A stretch of 64,000 bases of DNA from Nocardioides speluncae (lineage in GTDB: Bacteria; Actinomycetota; Actinomycetes; Propionibacteriales; Nocardioidaceae). The translations under genes were made by a program, and so were the position numbers. Under the pieces are notes generated by a model. The model had not been told where the DNA came from. It ran no database searches and saw nothing but the letters and a program-made list of their open reading frames with translations. Shown piece after piece: positions 46,489 through 54,723 of this stretch (its first letter is position 1; the number at the start of each line of letters is the position of its first letter). The stretch is from NCBI RefSeq assembly GCF_003121585.1, contig NZ_QEOO01000039.1, positions 17,390-81,389 of the forward strand, read 5' to 3'.

Positions 46489-47627
46489 GCGTCGGGCGCG
46501 GCCGGCGTCGCCATCCGGACGGCGAGCGCGGCGCGCTCGTCGGCGAGGTCGATCAGCCGGCCGATCAGCGACGGGTAGTCGAGGCCGACGGCGTTCCACA
46601 GCTTCGGGTACATCGAGTGGGCGGTGAAGCCGGGGAGCGTGTTGAGCTCGTTGACGAAGACGGTGCCGGCCTCCTCGTCGTACAGGAAGTCGACCCGGGC
46701 CAGTCCCCAGCAGCCGACCGCCGAGAACGCCGCCAGCGACAGCGCGCGGACCTCCTCCGCGACCGTCTCGGAGAGGACGGCGGGGACGATCATCGGGTCC
46801 TCGGTGCCGTGGTACTTCTGCTGGTAGTCGAACCAGCCGCCATGCACGGTCACCTCGCCGACCGGCGACGCCTCCGGCTGGAAGCCACCCAGCACCGAGC
46901 ACTCGAGCTCGCGGCCGGTGACACCCTGCTCGACGATCACCCGGAAGTCGTGGGTCAGCGCCTCCTCCACGGCCGCGGCCAGCTCGTTGACCGACTCGAT
47001 CCGGGAGATGCCGATCGAGGAGCCCATGCTGGCCGGCTTCACGAACAGCGGGAAGGTCAAATCAGCAACCAGCGCGGCCTTGGCTGCGTCGTCAGGGGCC
47101 GCGGCCCAGGAGCCGGCGTCGAACCAGCGGTGCGGGGTGATCGGGATGCCCTCGGCGATGAACGCCTGCTTCATGTTGACCTTGTCCATGCCGACCGCGG
47201 AGGCGCGGACCCCGTTGCCGGCGTACGGCACACCGAGCGTCTCCAGCACGCCCTGGAGTACGCCGTCCTCACCGAACGGGCCGTGCAGCGCGGGGAAGAC
47301 CAGGTCGGCCTCGGCCAGCACGTCCTGCGGCTTGCCGAGCTCGGAGATCTCCAGCCGGCCGTCGGGGGTGCCGCGCAGCTCGACCTCGATGCCGGTCACA
47401 GGCAGCCGGTCCTCGATGGCCAGCCCGCCGGTCGGCGGCGTCCGCAGCTCCTCCACCACGTGGCTCGGCGTAAGCACGAAGCCGCGCTCCCGGGTGATCC
47501 CGATCGCGATAGGCGCGAACCGCTCGGGGTCCAGCGCGCGGATGATCGAGAGTGCCGACGAGCAGGACACCTCGTGCTCGGCCGAGGGGCCGCCGTACAT
47601 GACGGCGACGTGGCGAATGCTGCTCAT
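46485..47627 (-). CDS. ddl: D-alanine--D-alanine ligase
   Basis: 380 residues. The start MSSIRHVAVMYGGPSAEHEVSCSSAL holds the N-terminal Gly-rich motif with the conserved Glu. LHGPFGEDGVLQGVLETLGVPYAGNGV, the ATP-grasp segment FPLFVKPASMGSSIGISRIE, the omega-loop WFDYQQKYHG and VDFLYDEEAGTVFVNELNTLPGFT follow. The Tyr-Lys-Tyr type omega-loop is that of D-Ala-D-Ala ligases; the VanA-type D-lactate ligases lack it. It makes the dipeptide for peptidoglycan. It lies upstream of the dipeptidase with an ATGA overlap. Confidence 0.95.
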   Translation of the reverse strand: MSSIRHVAVMYGGPSAEHEVSCSSALSIIRALDPERFAPIAIGITRERGFVLTPSHVVEELRTPPTGGLAIEDRLPVTGIEVELRGTPDGRLEISELGKPQDVLAEADLVFPALHGPFGEDGVLQGVLETLGVPYAGNGVRASAVGMDKVNMKQAFIAEGIPITPHRWFDAGSWAAAPDDAAKAALVADLTFPLFVKPASMGSSIGISRIESVNELAAAVEEALTHDFRVIVEQGVTGRELECSVLGGFQPEASPVGEVTVHGGWFDYQQKYHGTEDPMIVPAVLSETVAEEVRALSLAAFSAVGCWGLARVDFLYDEEAGTVFVNELNTLPGFTAHSMYPKLWNAVGLDYPSLIGRLIDLADERAALAVRMATPAAPDA

Positions 47628-47662
47628 GGTGCTCCTTGATGCTGGTACGACGATCGTTGGGC

Positions 47663-48643
47663 TCAGACCGTGGCGAGGATCGACACAAGGACGGCTGGGT
47701 CGATGTTTCCGCCGGTCACGACGACGCCGATGTCGTCGTACTCCTCGGCGATCTGCCGCACTCCCGCGAGCCCGGCGGCCGCCGAAGGTTCCGAGAGAAC
47801 CTTGCCATGCACCATCAAGTCGCGCATCGCGAGGGCGATCTGGTCGTCCTCGACAACCAGCGACCGGGCACCCGCTTCGCTCGCGATCGCGAACGGCAGA
47901 TCGCCGACCCTGGTGGGCCGCAGACCGTCGGCGATGCTCGCCCGGCCCTTGACCGTGACCGGCTCGCCGGCCTTGCTGCTCTCCGCCCAGGAGTCGCAGC
48001 CCACCGGCTCCACGCCGTACGCCGTCAGCTCGGCGCCCGTCGCCCGCGCGGCCAGGCAGGCACCGGCCAGTCCGGAACCGCCGCCGACCGAGATCACCAG
48101 CGCGTCCAGCTCGCCGCCGGCATCGCGGACCTGGCCGATCAGCTCCAGGGACGCCGACCCCTGGCCCGCCAGCACGTCCGGGTTGTCGAAGGACTCGATC
48201 ACCGCGCTCTCGCTGCCGGCCTTCAGCTCGGCCAGCGCGGCGTACCGGTCGTCGAGGGTGTGGCCGGCCAGGACCGGCTTGGCGCCGTACCCCTCGATCG
48301 CGGCGATCTTCCCCGCCATCACGTCCTCGGGCAGCACGATCGTCGCGTCCAGCCCGGCGTTCTGCGCGGCCGCTGCGACCGCGATGCCGTGGTTGCCGGT
48401 GCTCTGCGCGAGTACGCCGTCGTGCTGGCCCGCCTCCTTGACCCGGCGTACCGCGTTGAGTGCGCCGCGGTACTTGTAGGACCCGGTGTGCTGCAGCGAC
48501 TCCAGCTTCAGCCACACCCGGGTGCCGACCAGGCGGTCCAGCGCCGCGGAGCGGATCGTCGGCGTGGTCACGATGTCGGCGCCCAGCCGAGCCAGGGCGG
48601 CCACCGGGTCCGGCGGATGGGGGAACAGGTTCGCCTCGGTCAC
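47663..48643 (-). CDS. Threonine/serine dehydratase-family PLP enzyme
   Basis: 326 residues from a GTG start (VTEANLFPHPPD). Fold type II PLP enzyme: the lysine is in LQHTGSYKYRGALNAV (about 48-63), STGNHGIAVAAAA binds the substrate carboxylate, and VISVGGGSGLAGACLAA (about 168-184) holds the phosphate loop. The lack of a C-terminal ACT domain and the short length fit serine/threonine dehydratase or serine racemase. It lies directly upstream of ddl in the same orientation with a 35-base gap. If a racemase, it could supply a D-amino acid, but this is speculation. Confidence 0.85.
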   Translation of the reverse strand: MTEANLFPHPPDPVAALARLGADIVTTPTIRSAALDRLVGTRVWLKLESLQHTGSYKYRGALNAVRRVKEAGQHDGVLAQSTGNHGIAVAAAAQNAGLDATIVLPEDVMAGKIAAIEGYGAKPVLAGHTLDDRYAALAELKAGSESAVIESFDNPDVLAGQGSASLELIGQVRDAGGELDALVISVGGGSGLAGACLAARATGAELTAYGVEPVGCDSWAESSKAGEPVTVKGRASIADGLRPTRVGDLPFAIASEAGARSLVVEDDQIALAMRDLMVHGKVLSEPSAAAGLAGVRQIAEEYDDIGVVVTGGNIDPAVLVSILATV

Positions 48644-48694
48644 GTCGGTCAGTATGTCAGCGGTCCGCAGCCTGGGCGGACGTATGATTTCGCC

Positions 48695-49036
48695 GTGCAT
48701 CGACTCGTGGCCGCGGCTGCTGTTGTGGTCCACATGGTGTTCGTGGGCTTCACTCTCATCGGCGGCTTTCTCGCTTGGCTGGCCCCGTGGGTCCTCATTC
48801 CGCATGCCGCCGCGGCGTTGTGGGGCGGTCGGATGGCCGTCTCCCGCGCCAGGTGCCCGCTGTCTCGCCTGGAGAACTGGGGACGCGCCGGGTCCGGCAG
48901 GCCGAGCCTCGACCCCCGCGGCTTCATCGCCCACTACTTCGAGAACCGGGTATACCCCGCCCGCTGGGCACGCCGGGTCGAGCTGATCGTCGGCGGCCTC
49001 GTCCTCGGCTCCTGGCTCGGCCTCGCCCTGCGCTGA
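48695..49036 (+). CDS. DUF2784-like small membrane protein
   Basis: 113 residues from a GTG at 48695. Two helices at the N-terminus (LVAAAAVVVHMVFVGFTLIGGFLAWL and VLIPHAAAALWGGRMAV), then CPLSRLENWGRAGSGRP, SLDPRGFIAHYFENRVYPARW and a final helix (VELIVGGLVLGSWLGLAL). The 'CPLT..E...R......Y..GFI.HY....YP' pattern is that of the DUF2784 family of small membrane proteins of unknown function. It diverges from the dehydratase gene 51 bases away and converges with the VapC gene. Confidence 0.75.
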   Translation: MHRLVAAAAVVVHMVFVGFTLIGGFLAWLAPWVLIPHAAAALWGGRMAVSRARCPLSRLENWGRAGSGRPSLDPRGFIAHYFENRVYPARWARRVELIVGGLVLGSWLGLALR

Positions 49037-49040
49037 ATCG

Positions 49041-49418
49041 TCAGAGTGCGAGAACCTCGAGCCCAGAGTCCAGTGCGGTGATGTCGCCTGGGTCTGAGGT
49101 GACCACGGCGCCACGCACTCGACCGGCGAGCAAGGCGACGTGGGCGTCGATGACGTCCGAGGTTCCGGAGGCAGCCAGCAGCACGCCGATCTCGTAGGCC
49201 ACCTCCTCGTTCAGAGAGTCGACCTGGATGTGTCGCGACCGCATCAGCCTGACCATCGGATGCTGACGCGGCGACCCCCGCCAGGCTTGTGCGACGACGC
49301 CAGCCGGTGTGTACGCCGGGCAGCGGGCATGGATGATCTCGTCACTAAGCGCCACCATCCGGGGATCACGGCGTTCGAGAGCGATTAGGGCGCCGGTGTC
49401 TAGGACAAGTGGCCTCAC
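49041..49418 (-). CDS. PIN-domain ribonuclease toxin (VapC-like)
   Basis: 125 residues. PIN-domain acidic residues are in place: LVLDTGALIALERRD (Asp at about 7, Glu at about 14), GTSDVIDAHVALLA (Asp at about 88-91) and VVTSDPGDITAL (Asp at about 108-111). VapC toxins cut tRNA or rRNA. Its ATG overlaps the stop of the preceding ribbon-helix-helix gene by 4 bases, the usual antitoxin-first order. Confidence 0.88.
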   Translation of the reverse strand: MRPLVLDTGALIALERRDPRMVALSDEIIHARCPAYTPAGVVAQAWRGSPRQHPMVRLMRSRHIQVDSLNEEVAYEIGVLLAASGTSDVIDAHVALLAGRVRGAVVTSDPGDITALDSGLEVLAL

Positions 49419-49669
49419 GCGGCGCCGGCCGCACTGCTACCGCTATCGAGACCGAGCGCAGCCCGCGCCCAGTCACGGGCGTCGTCGGGCACTCCGCCGA
49501 TCTCCTCGATCAGGCCGTCGACGACCTCCCGGGCAGACACCCAGTCTGGCTCACGTTCGGCCAATCGACTGAAGTACGCCGAAACGCTGTCGACCTCCCC
49601 GGCCTCGACGGCACGCTGCGCTTTGGCGACGACCTCATCGGGCACGCTGACCGTGATCCGCTTGCTCAT
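49415..49669 (-). CDS. Ribbon-helix-helix antitoxin (VapB-like)
   Basis: 84 residues. The start MSKRITVSVPDEVVAKAQRAV is a ribbon-helix-helix DNA-binding domain; the segment VDSVSAYFSRLAEREPDWV and an acidic C-terminus (VDGLIEEIGGVPDDARDW) would wrap the toxin. It is the first gene of a two-gene operon with the PIN-domain toxin. Two direct GCATACG repeats lie upstream of the start, as expected for an autorepressed antitoxin. Confidence 0.85.
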   Translation of the reverse strand: MSKRITVSVPDEVVAKAQRAVEAGEVDSVSAYFSRLAEREPDWVSAREVVDGLIEEIGGVPDDARDWARAALGLDSGSSAAGAA

Positions 49670-49676
49670 ACTTTGA

Positions 49677-49694
49677 GCATACGCGGCGCATACG
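49677..49694. promoter_or_regulatory. Direct repeats, candidate VapB operator
   Basis: GCATACG at 49677-49683 and again at 49688-49694, an 11-bp period on one face of the helix, 8 bases upstream of the antitoxin ATG. Consistent with a ribbon-helix-helix dimer array; inference. Confidence 0.4.
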
Positions 49695-49727
49695 ACCTTC
49701 CGCTAGCGGTCGCGGCAGGCCTGAGAC

Positions 49728-50768
49728 TCAGGGGGCGTCCTGGCCCGGCTCGTGCTCCTCGGGCGGTACGGCGTGAGCGGGAAGGTCGGCGGCAGCGGTG
49801 GTCTCGTCTGCGAGGCAGGCGCGGACGAAGTCCTCACCGAACGGCGTGAGGTGGATGCTGCGGCGGACCACCTTGGTGAAGCGGACCGAGTGCATCGCCT
49901 CCAGCACGTCGGGCTGGGCCTCGACCACCTGGTAGCCGATCGGGTCGTCGAGCGACTCGCGGGACAGCCAGATCAGGCCGAGGCGGAACAGGTTGTTGAG
50001 GTACGCCGGGACCCGCTCGACGTAGCGGGTGCCGGCCCGCGGGCCGATCATGTTCAGCCCGGAGGCGATCAGCTGCGAGCTGACCATGCCGACCGGGCCG
50101 CCGGTGCGGACGTCGACGGTGGGCTGCGGTCCGCCGCGCAGCAGGAGCAGCAGGATCCGCGCCTCGTCGGGCGCGAGGTCGTCGAGGATCCGGCCGAACG
50201 CCGGGTGCACCTTCTCCTCGTTGCGGACATCGCGGGAGCGCTCGAGCAGCGCCGCGCCGCGCACCCGCAGGTCCTCCGGCGAGGGTTCCACACTCTGCTC
50301 AACTTGCTCGGCGGCGCTGCGCGCGGCCAGGGTCTGGCTGAGTGCGGAGCCGCCGTCGAGCAACGCCTGCGAGAGCGGCGTACCGTTGCCGACCTCCCGG
50401 GCCACGTCGGACACCGCACGGGCCGCCTCCGCCACGTCGCGGGCGATCTCCTCGAACAGCTCGCTGGAGGCGTGCGGGTCGGTGAGTGCCCGCATCAGCA
50501 GCCGACTGGACCGGCCCGACGCACCCGCCGTCCAGACCGCCGACCGCATCGTCGCCTGAGCCGCGATCCGGGCCACGCCGGGCAGCTGCTCGGACGCGCT
50601 GTCGAGCAGGCCGGGCAATTGGTCCATCAGCGTCGGCGGCTCGGCCTTGTTCTCCGAGGCCGAAGAGGCGGTCGACGCCACCGTCTCGGCGGGCTTCGCC
50701 GGCTCCTCGCTCACCTTGGGCGGGGTACGCCGGTACGGATGCCTGATCGGCCGAGATCCCTCAGTCAT
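49728..50768 (-). CDS. DUF4393/Abi-alpha-like protein
   Basis: 346 residues; the ATG overlaps the upstream stop (ATGA). The N-terminal 60 residues are Pro/Ala/Glu-rich. A helical middle (RDVAEAARAVSDVAREVGNG) follows. The region from about 190 (VHPAFGRILDDLAPDEARILLLLLRGGPQ, VPAYLNNLFRLGLIWLSRE, SIHLTPFGEDFVRACL) matches the shape of the Abi-alpha/DUF4393 family, in which an LG/FG-x-x-F-x-x-x-C ending is conserved. Members were first linked to phage abortive infection, but many are chromosomal with unknown roles. Coupled to a DUF445 membrane protein. Confidence 0.6.
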   Translation of the reverse strand: MTEGSRPIRHPYRRTPPKVSEEPAKPAETVASTASSASENKAEPPTLMDQLPGLLDSASEQLPGVARIAAQATMRSAVWTAGASGRSSRLLMRALTDPHASSELFEEIARDVAEAARAVSDVAREVGNGTPLSQALLDGGSALSQTLAARSAAEQVEQSVEPSPEDLRVRGAALLERSRDVRNEEKVHPAFGRILDDLAPDEARILLLLLRGGPQPTVDVRTGGPVGMVSSQLIASGLNMIGPRAGTRYVERVPAYLNNLFRLGLIWLSRESLDDPIGYQVVEAQPDVLEAMHSVRFTKVVRRSIHLTPFGEDFVRACLADETTAAADLPAHAVPPEEHEPGQDAP

Positions 50769-52069
50769 CCGCCACCCACTCCGAACAGCCATAGATGTGC
50801 CACGCCACCTGCGAAGCCCATGATCGCGCCGTGCGCGTAGAGCATCCACTCGTCTTCCTTGATGGCGGCGCGCATCATCTCCACGAACTGTGCCGGCGGG
50901 AGCTCCTTGCACCGCGCCGCGATCAGGTTACGGATCCGCTCGGCCTGCTTGCGGCTGAAGGCCGGATCGCGGAACGGCGTGATCGTGCGGACCACCGCCT
51001 CGGCCGCCATCGAGTCGCGGATGTTGTCGAACTGCTTGGTGCCGACCGCGACCCGGACCAGGCTGCGGGCCGGGCCGACCGCGCGGTCGATCGCCGGCAT
51101 CATCGCGTCGGCCAGCAGCCGGCGGGTGCGGTCGCCGCGCGGGCCGTCCAGCAGGAAGTTGCCGATGTGCTCGAGCGTGATCACCTCGTCGGCGATCAAC
51201 CGCGCGTACACCTCGGCGGCCTCGGGCTGCCGGCGCGGGAACAGCCCCCAGAACTTGAACGGGCCGTACCTCTTCGGCTCCGGCGGCTCGAAGATCAGCC
51301 ACATGCCGAGCGCGTTGGTGGTCCAGCCGACGAGTACGCCGAGCACCGGCAGCAGCCACCACAGGTGGAAGGTGTGGTCGATGAACGCGACCGGGATGCC
51401 GAGCAGGAACCCGAAGACGAAGCCGAAGTAGACCATCATGTTCAGCTCGCGCTGGCCGAAGTCGCGGAAGATGCGGACCACGAGCCCCGGGTGCTCGCGG
51501 AACTGGTCGATCACCATCACCTTCGGGTCGAGCAGCTGGTCGATGTGCTCGCCGATCTGGTCGGTGACGTTCTTGACGATCGCCGGCAGCTGCGCCTGTA
51601 CCCGCTCGATCAGCATCTGCTTGCCCCAGTCGGGCAGGTCGCGCCACAGCCGCGGGTGCTCGCGCAGCATCACCGACTCGACGACCTCGGGCAGGTCGGG
51701 CTCGAAGACCTCGACGATGTGCTCGGCGATCTGGTCCGGCTCCAGCTGCATGTAGAAGTCGCGCGGGGTGCCGAGCTTGGAGATCGCCTTGTCGACGGCG
51801 ATGCTGCCCATCTTGGCGGCGCGCATCGGCACGATGCCCTGCCAGCCGATGCCGCCGATCAGGAACCCCGGCACCTCCTGCAGCTTGCGCGGGAACACCT
51901 TCGCGAGCTGCTGGAGGCCGGGCACCTTGAAGCCCTTGAAGTAGACCGGCGAGAAGAGCATCCACACGCCCGACCAGTTGATGAGCAGGCCGATGACGCC
52001 AGTGAACAGCGGGATCGTGGCGAAGTAGACCCAATCGATATCGGCGAAGTAGTCCGCGATCGCGTCCAT
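50765..52069 (-). CDS. DUF445-family membrane protein
   Basis: 434 residues. The N-terminal helix (WVYFATIPLFTGVIGLLINWSGVWMLF) with the following PVYFKGFKVPGLQQLAKVFPRKLQEVPGFLIGGIGWQGIVPMRAAKMGSI is typical of DUF445 ('G.QGiiP.rr..lA'). Two helices at about 205-255 and a C-terminal helix complete it. The middle has amphipathic helices with DQIAEHIVEVFEPDLPEVVESVM. DUF445 proteins are unknown membrane proteins, sometimes linked to spore or envelope functions. Its stop overlaps the ATG of the Abi-alpha-like gene. Confidence 0.85.
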   Translation of the reverse strand: MDAIADYFADIDWVYFATIPLFTGVIGLLINWSGVWMLFSPVYFKGFKVPGLQQLAKVFPRKLQEVPGFLIGGIGWQGIVPMRAAKMGSIAVDKAISKLGTPRDFYMQLEPDQIAEHIVEVFEPDLPEVVESVMLREHPRLWRDLPDWGKQMLIERVQAQLPAIVKNVTDQIGEHIDQLLDPKVMVIDQFREHPGLVVRIFRDFGQRELNMMVYFGFVFGFLLGIPVAFIDHTFHLWWLLPVLGVLVGWTTNALGMWLIFEPPEPKRYGPFKFWGLFPRRQPEAAEVYARLIADEVITLEHIGNFLLDGPRGDRTRRLLADAMMPAIDRAVGPARSLVRVAVGTKQFDNIRDSMAAEAVVRTITPFRDPAFSRKQAERIRNLIAARCKELPPAQFVEMMRAAIKEDEWMLYAHGAIMGFAGGVAHLWLFGVGGG

Positions 52070-52201
52070 GCCCAGTCACCGCCTCGCCCTACCGGCGTAC
52101 TCGACGCCTCGATCCCGGTCCCCCTGCTGAGGGTAACCGGCTAACGACCCCGGGGGCATCGAGTCACATCGTTGGTGGACACAACTCGGCACCCCAGGCA
52201 C

Positions 52202-52900
52202 CTACCTCGGTAGTGGTTGCGACGCGCAGCCGACGTCGCCCGGGAGTACGTCGATCTTCAGGCCCGGCGCGGAGAACGGCCCGCCGATCTCGCCCTGGTA
52301 GATCGTGCCGCGCGCGTTGTAGAGATGACCCACGTCGGCGTCGATCGCGTAGTAGCCGGAGCCCACCGGCGCCCGCAGCGGGTTCTCCACGAACTGCCCG
52401 TCCGGACCCTTGATCGTGGTCGCGTCGTGGCTGGCGACGCCGAGCAGCGAGCGCCCGTCCAGCATCAGCCCGTTCTTGCCGTTGGCGCCGGAGGTGGTCC
52501 GCAGCGTGACGATGTCGAACATCGCGTTCTCGCCGACGATCTCGCGAGTCCCGACCACACCGTCGCCGGCGGTGAGCCGGATCGTGAAGGTCTGCCCGAG
52601 CACCTGCTGCTTCTGGGAGACGCAGAGCCCGTCGAGCTGGCCCTTGGCGAAGCCGCCACGCAGTACCTGCCTGGTGTCGGTGCCGCCGGCGCCGGTCGAC
52701 CGGCTCACCGTGGACATGCCGAACGCCGTGTCCACGCCGTACAGCTCGGTGGTGGCGAACTGCGCGGTGTTGGACTGGACGACGATCTCGGCGGCCAGCA
52801 CGTTGGTCTTCACCATCCAGCCCAGCGACCCGAGCGTGGCGAACGCGAGCGCCATCAAGACACCGGTACGGCGCCAGCGGGTGCCGGTCGCAGCAGGCAT
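52202..52900 (-). CDS. DUF6230-family exported protein
   Basis: 232 residues. A basic start (GTRWRRTGVLMALAFATLGSLGWMVKTNVLA) gives an N-terminal membrane or signal segment. The exported beta-rich domain contains FATTELYGVDTAFGMS, GQLDGLCVSQKQ and a last strand FSAPGLKIDVLPGDVGC, with one Cys in GLCVSQ and one near the end. The same layout (GLxVxxxxxVxG.....QLxGLCV... and a final 'L.I.PG' strand) is shared with the proteins at 53986 and 55310. Function unknown. Last gene of the cluster, one base after the gene at 52902. Confidence 0.75.
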   Translation of the reverse strand: MPAATGTRWRRTGVLMALAFATLGSLGWMVKTNVLAAEIVVQSNTAQFATTELYGVDTAFGMSTVSRSTGAGGTDTRQVLRGGFAKGQLDGLCVSQKQQVLGQTFTIRLTAGDGVVGTREIVGENAMFDIVTLRTTSGANGKNGLMLDGRSLLGVASHDATTIKGPDGQFVENPLRAPVGSGYYAIDADVGHLYNARGTIYQGEIGGPFSAPGLKIDVLPGDVGCASQPLPR

Positions 52901-52901
52901 G

Positions 52902-53564
52902 TCAGCGCACCTCGATCGTGGTGTCGGGCATCCGCAGCGGGAAGGTCCCGGTGCTGGACCCCGCCGGCCGGTAGAGCGTGGCGAAGACGATGTCGAAGTC
53001 GAGCGAGCAGCCGTCCCAGCTGGTGCCGTTGAGGATGTTGCTGAGCCCGGAGAGCCCGTCGATGGAGAAGCCGAAGCAGAACAGCACCCGGACCTCGAGC
53101 CGGCTGCTGCCAGTCACCCAGAGGTCGATGTTGACCCCCGAGCCGCCGATCGTCGACGACGCGTCCGGCGCCAGCGACAGGTCGTAGTTCGGGGCGTCGA
53201 CGAGCAGGGAAGCACGATCGTCGATCAGGAACGACTCGAAGGTGATGTGGTACAGGTTGCTCCGGGTGGAGCCGTCGGCCATCGTCAGCGTCACGGGCCC
53301 CTCGACGAACCGGATCTTGTTGACCCGGAACGGCGTCTGGAACAGCCCGCGCACGATGTTCAGCTGCAGCACCGCGCCCGAGAGGCAGGGCCGGACCTGG
53401 GAGCCGTCGTACAGGTTGAGGGTCTGCCGGTTGGCGTCGTTCGGACCGCACGGCGGCTGGGCGGCCTGCGCGGCCGTCCCGTCGTCGCGCAGCTGGCTGA
53501 GGCCGAGCACCAGCGCCACGAGGGCGAACAGGATGAGGAGGCGGCCACGGAGGGCGCGACTCAT
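52902..53564 (-). CDS. Secreted protein of unknown function in the DUF6230/DUF6114 cluster
   Basis: 220 residues. The ATG overlaps the DUF6114 stop. Signal peptide MSRALRGRLLILFALVALVLGLSQL; the mature part begins DDGTAAQAAQPPCGPNDANRQ. It is beta-rich: SGAVLQLNIVRGLFQTPFRVNKIRF, GSTRSNLYHITFESFLIDD, SGVNIDLWVTGSSRLEVRVLFCFGF, with cysteines at PPCGPN, RPCLSG, LFCFGF and DGCSLD, probably two disulfides. No family recognised. Its place between DUF6114 and DUF6230 genes marks it as part of the same exported assembly. Confidence 0.65.
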   Translation of the reverse strand: MSRALRGRLLILFALVALVLGLSQLRDDGTAAQAAQPPCGPNDANRQTLNLYDGSQVRPCLSGAVLQLNIVRGLFQTPFRVNKIRFVEGPVTLTMADGSTRSNLYHITFESFLIDDRASLLVDAPNYDLSLAPDASSTIGGSGVNIDLWVTGSSRLEVRVLFCFGFSIDGLSGLSNILNGTSWDGCSLDFDIVFATLYRPAGSSTGTFPLRMPDTTIEVR

Positions 53565-53989
53565 GACTGCTCGTTCCGCGGCTTCTTCTCGCCCCAGCCC
53601 CAGATCATCGAGCCACCGAAGATGCCGAGGACCGATCCGACCAGGAAGCCACCCAAGTTCGCCGCGATGAACGCCGCCAGCGCCAGGAGCACGCCGATCA
53701 GCCCGCACAGGGCCGAGTACTGCGGCGTCGCGACCGCCACCACCGCGAACAGGATCATGCCGCCGCCGAGGATGTAGCCGGCCGAGCCGCTCCAGCCGCC
53801 GGCGATCGCGATCCCGATCGAGGTGCTCGCGAAGTGGAGTACGGCGTACCCGCCCAGGGCGAGCCACAGCGCTCCCCAGAACGGCCGGGTACGCCGGAAG
53901 TCGGCGAACCAGGTCCAGCCGTTCTTCAGGGCTCTCCGCAGCAGGGGCGGAGAGGTCGGCGTCATCTCAGTTGTCGCCACGCCGCTCAC
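53561..53989 (-). CDS. DUF6114-family membrane protein
   Basis: 142 residues. The GTG at 53989 is chosen because it overlaps the stop of the upstream DUF6230 gene (GTGA); an ATG at 54001 is also in frame. After a short cytoplasmic start come RTRPFWGALWLALGGYAVLHF, a second helix, then SAGYILGGGMILFAVVAVATPQY and ALAAFIAANLGGFLVGSVLGIFGGSMIWGW. About four helices; YILGGGM, ANLGGF and FGGSMIWGWG are shared with the paralogue at 54720. DUF6114 genes usually sit beside DUF6230 genes in actinobacteria (recalled), suggesting a membrane partner for the exported protein. Confidence 0.8.
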   Translation of the reverse strand: MSGVATTEMTPTSPPLLRRALKNGWTWFADFRRTRPFWGALWLALGGYAVLHFASTSIGIAIAGGWSGSAGYILGGGMILFAVVAVATPQYSALCGLIGVLLALAAFIAANLGGFLVGSVLGIFGGSMIWGWGEKKPRNEQS

Positions 53990-54723
53990 CCCTGCTGACA
54001 TGCGGCCGGCGGGGTCGGCCCGGTCGTGTCCACGCCACCCGGGACGACCCGGATCTTCAGGTTCGGCAGGTTGATGCTGCCCTGCAGGTCGATGCCGTAC
54101 GACTCGGCCTTGAGGGAACCGATGTCGAGCACCTTGGCCTGGAGGCCGAACGCACCCGGCGTCCCGCGGTGGGTGGTGATGTCGTCCATGGTCAGCGTGT
54201 CGGCCGACTGGCCCAGCGTCATTCGCTCGATGTTCTTGCCGTCGCCGGCGAGCTGGTTGCTGGCCAGGTAAAGCTGGTTGGCGCTGATCTTGCCGGCGCC
54301 CGTGGGACTCGGCGTACCGTCGACGACCTCGCCGCCGGTCATGACCAGCGTGATCTTGCCCATCGGCGCCGGCATCGTCTGCTCCGCAACCACGCACATG
54401 CCGTAGAGGTCCGCGGTCTTGAAGCCGACCTGGGCCACGCCGCGGTCCGCCCCGTCCTGGGTGTCCTGAGCGTTCAGGTAGCCGGCGGCGTACTGGCCGA
54501 CGACCCGGTCGGTGTAGACCTTGTACGACTGGTTGGCCGAGGTGAACTGCACCGCCAGCACGTTCTGCGACACCATGAGGAACAGACCACCCAGGGCGCC
54601 GAGACCGGCGACCGCCATCGCCCCCGACCGGCGGCGAGTGCCGAGCCGGCGGTTCGCCGAGGCCTCGCGCATGTCGGCGTTCCACGAGTCGACCCGCTGC
54701 CGCACCGCGGTCAGCGCCCTCAT
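53986..54723 (-). CDS. DUF6230-family exported protein
   Basis: 245 residues from MRALTAVRQRVDSWNADM. A basic stretch RRLGTRRRSG precedes a membrane segment (AMAVAGLGALGGLFLMVSQNVLA). The exported part contains FTSANQSYKVYTDRVVGQYAAGYLNAQ, TADLYGMCVVAEQTMP, ISANQLYLASNQLAG and INLPNLKIRVVPGGV, ending TPPAACQQG. It shares with 52202 and 55310 the 'xLxGMCV' Cys strand and the terminal 'L.IR..PG' strand. The ATG overlaps the upstream DUF6114 stop. Function unknown; sometimes labelled cholesterol esterase without evidence. Confidence 0.78.
   Translation of the reverse strand: MRALTAVRQRVDSWNADMREASANRRLGTRRRSGAMAVAGLGALGGLFLMVSQNVLAVQFTSANQSYKVYTDRVVGQYAAGYLNAQDTQDGADRGVAQVGFKTADLYGMCVVAEQTMPAPMGKITLVMTGGEVVDGTPSPTGAGKISANQLYLASNQLAGDGKNIERMTLGQSADTLTMDDITTHRGTPGAFGLQAKVLDIGSLKAESYGIDLQGSINLPNLKIRVVPGGVDTTGPTPPAACQQG

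Noticed and set aside
45850..47627. Vancomycin-resistance (vanA-vanX type) cluster
   Set aside because: The ligase has a D-Ala-D-Ala type omega-loop, and vanH and a VanRS two-component system are absent.
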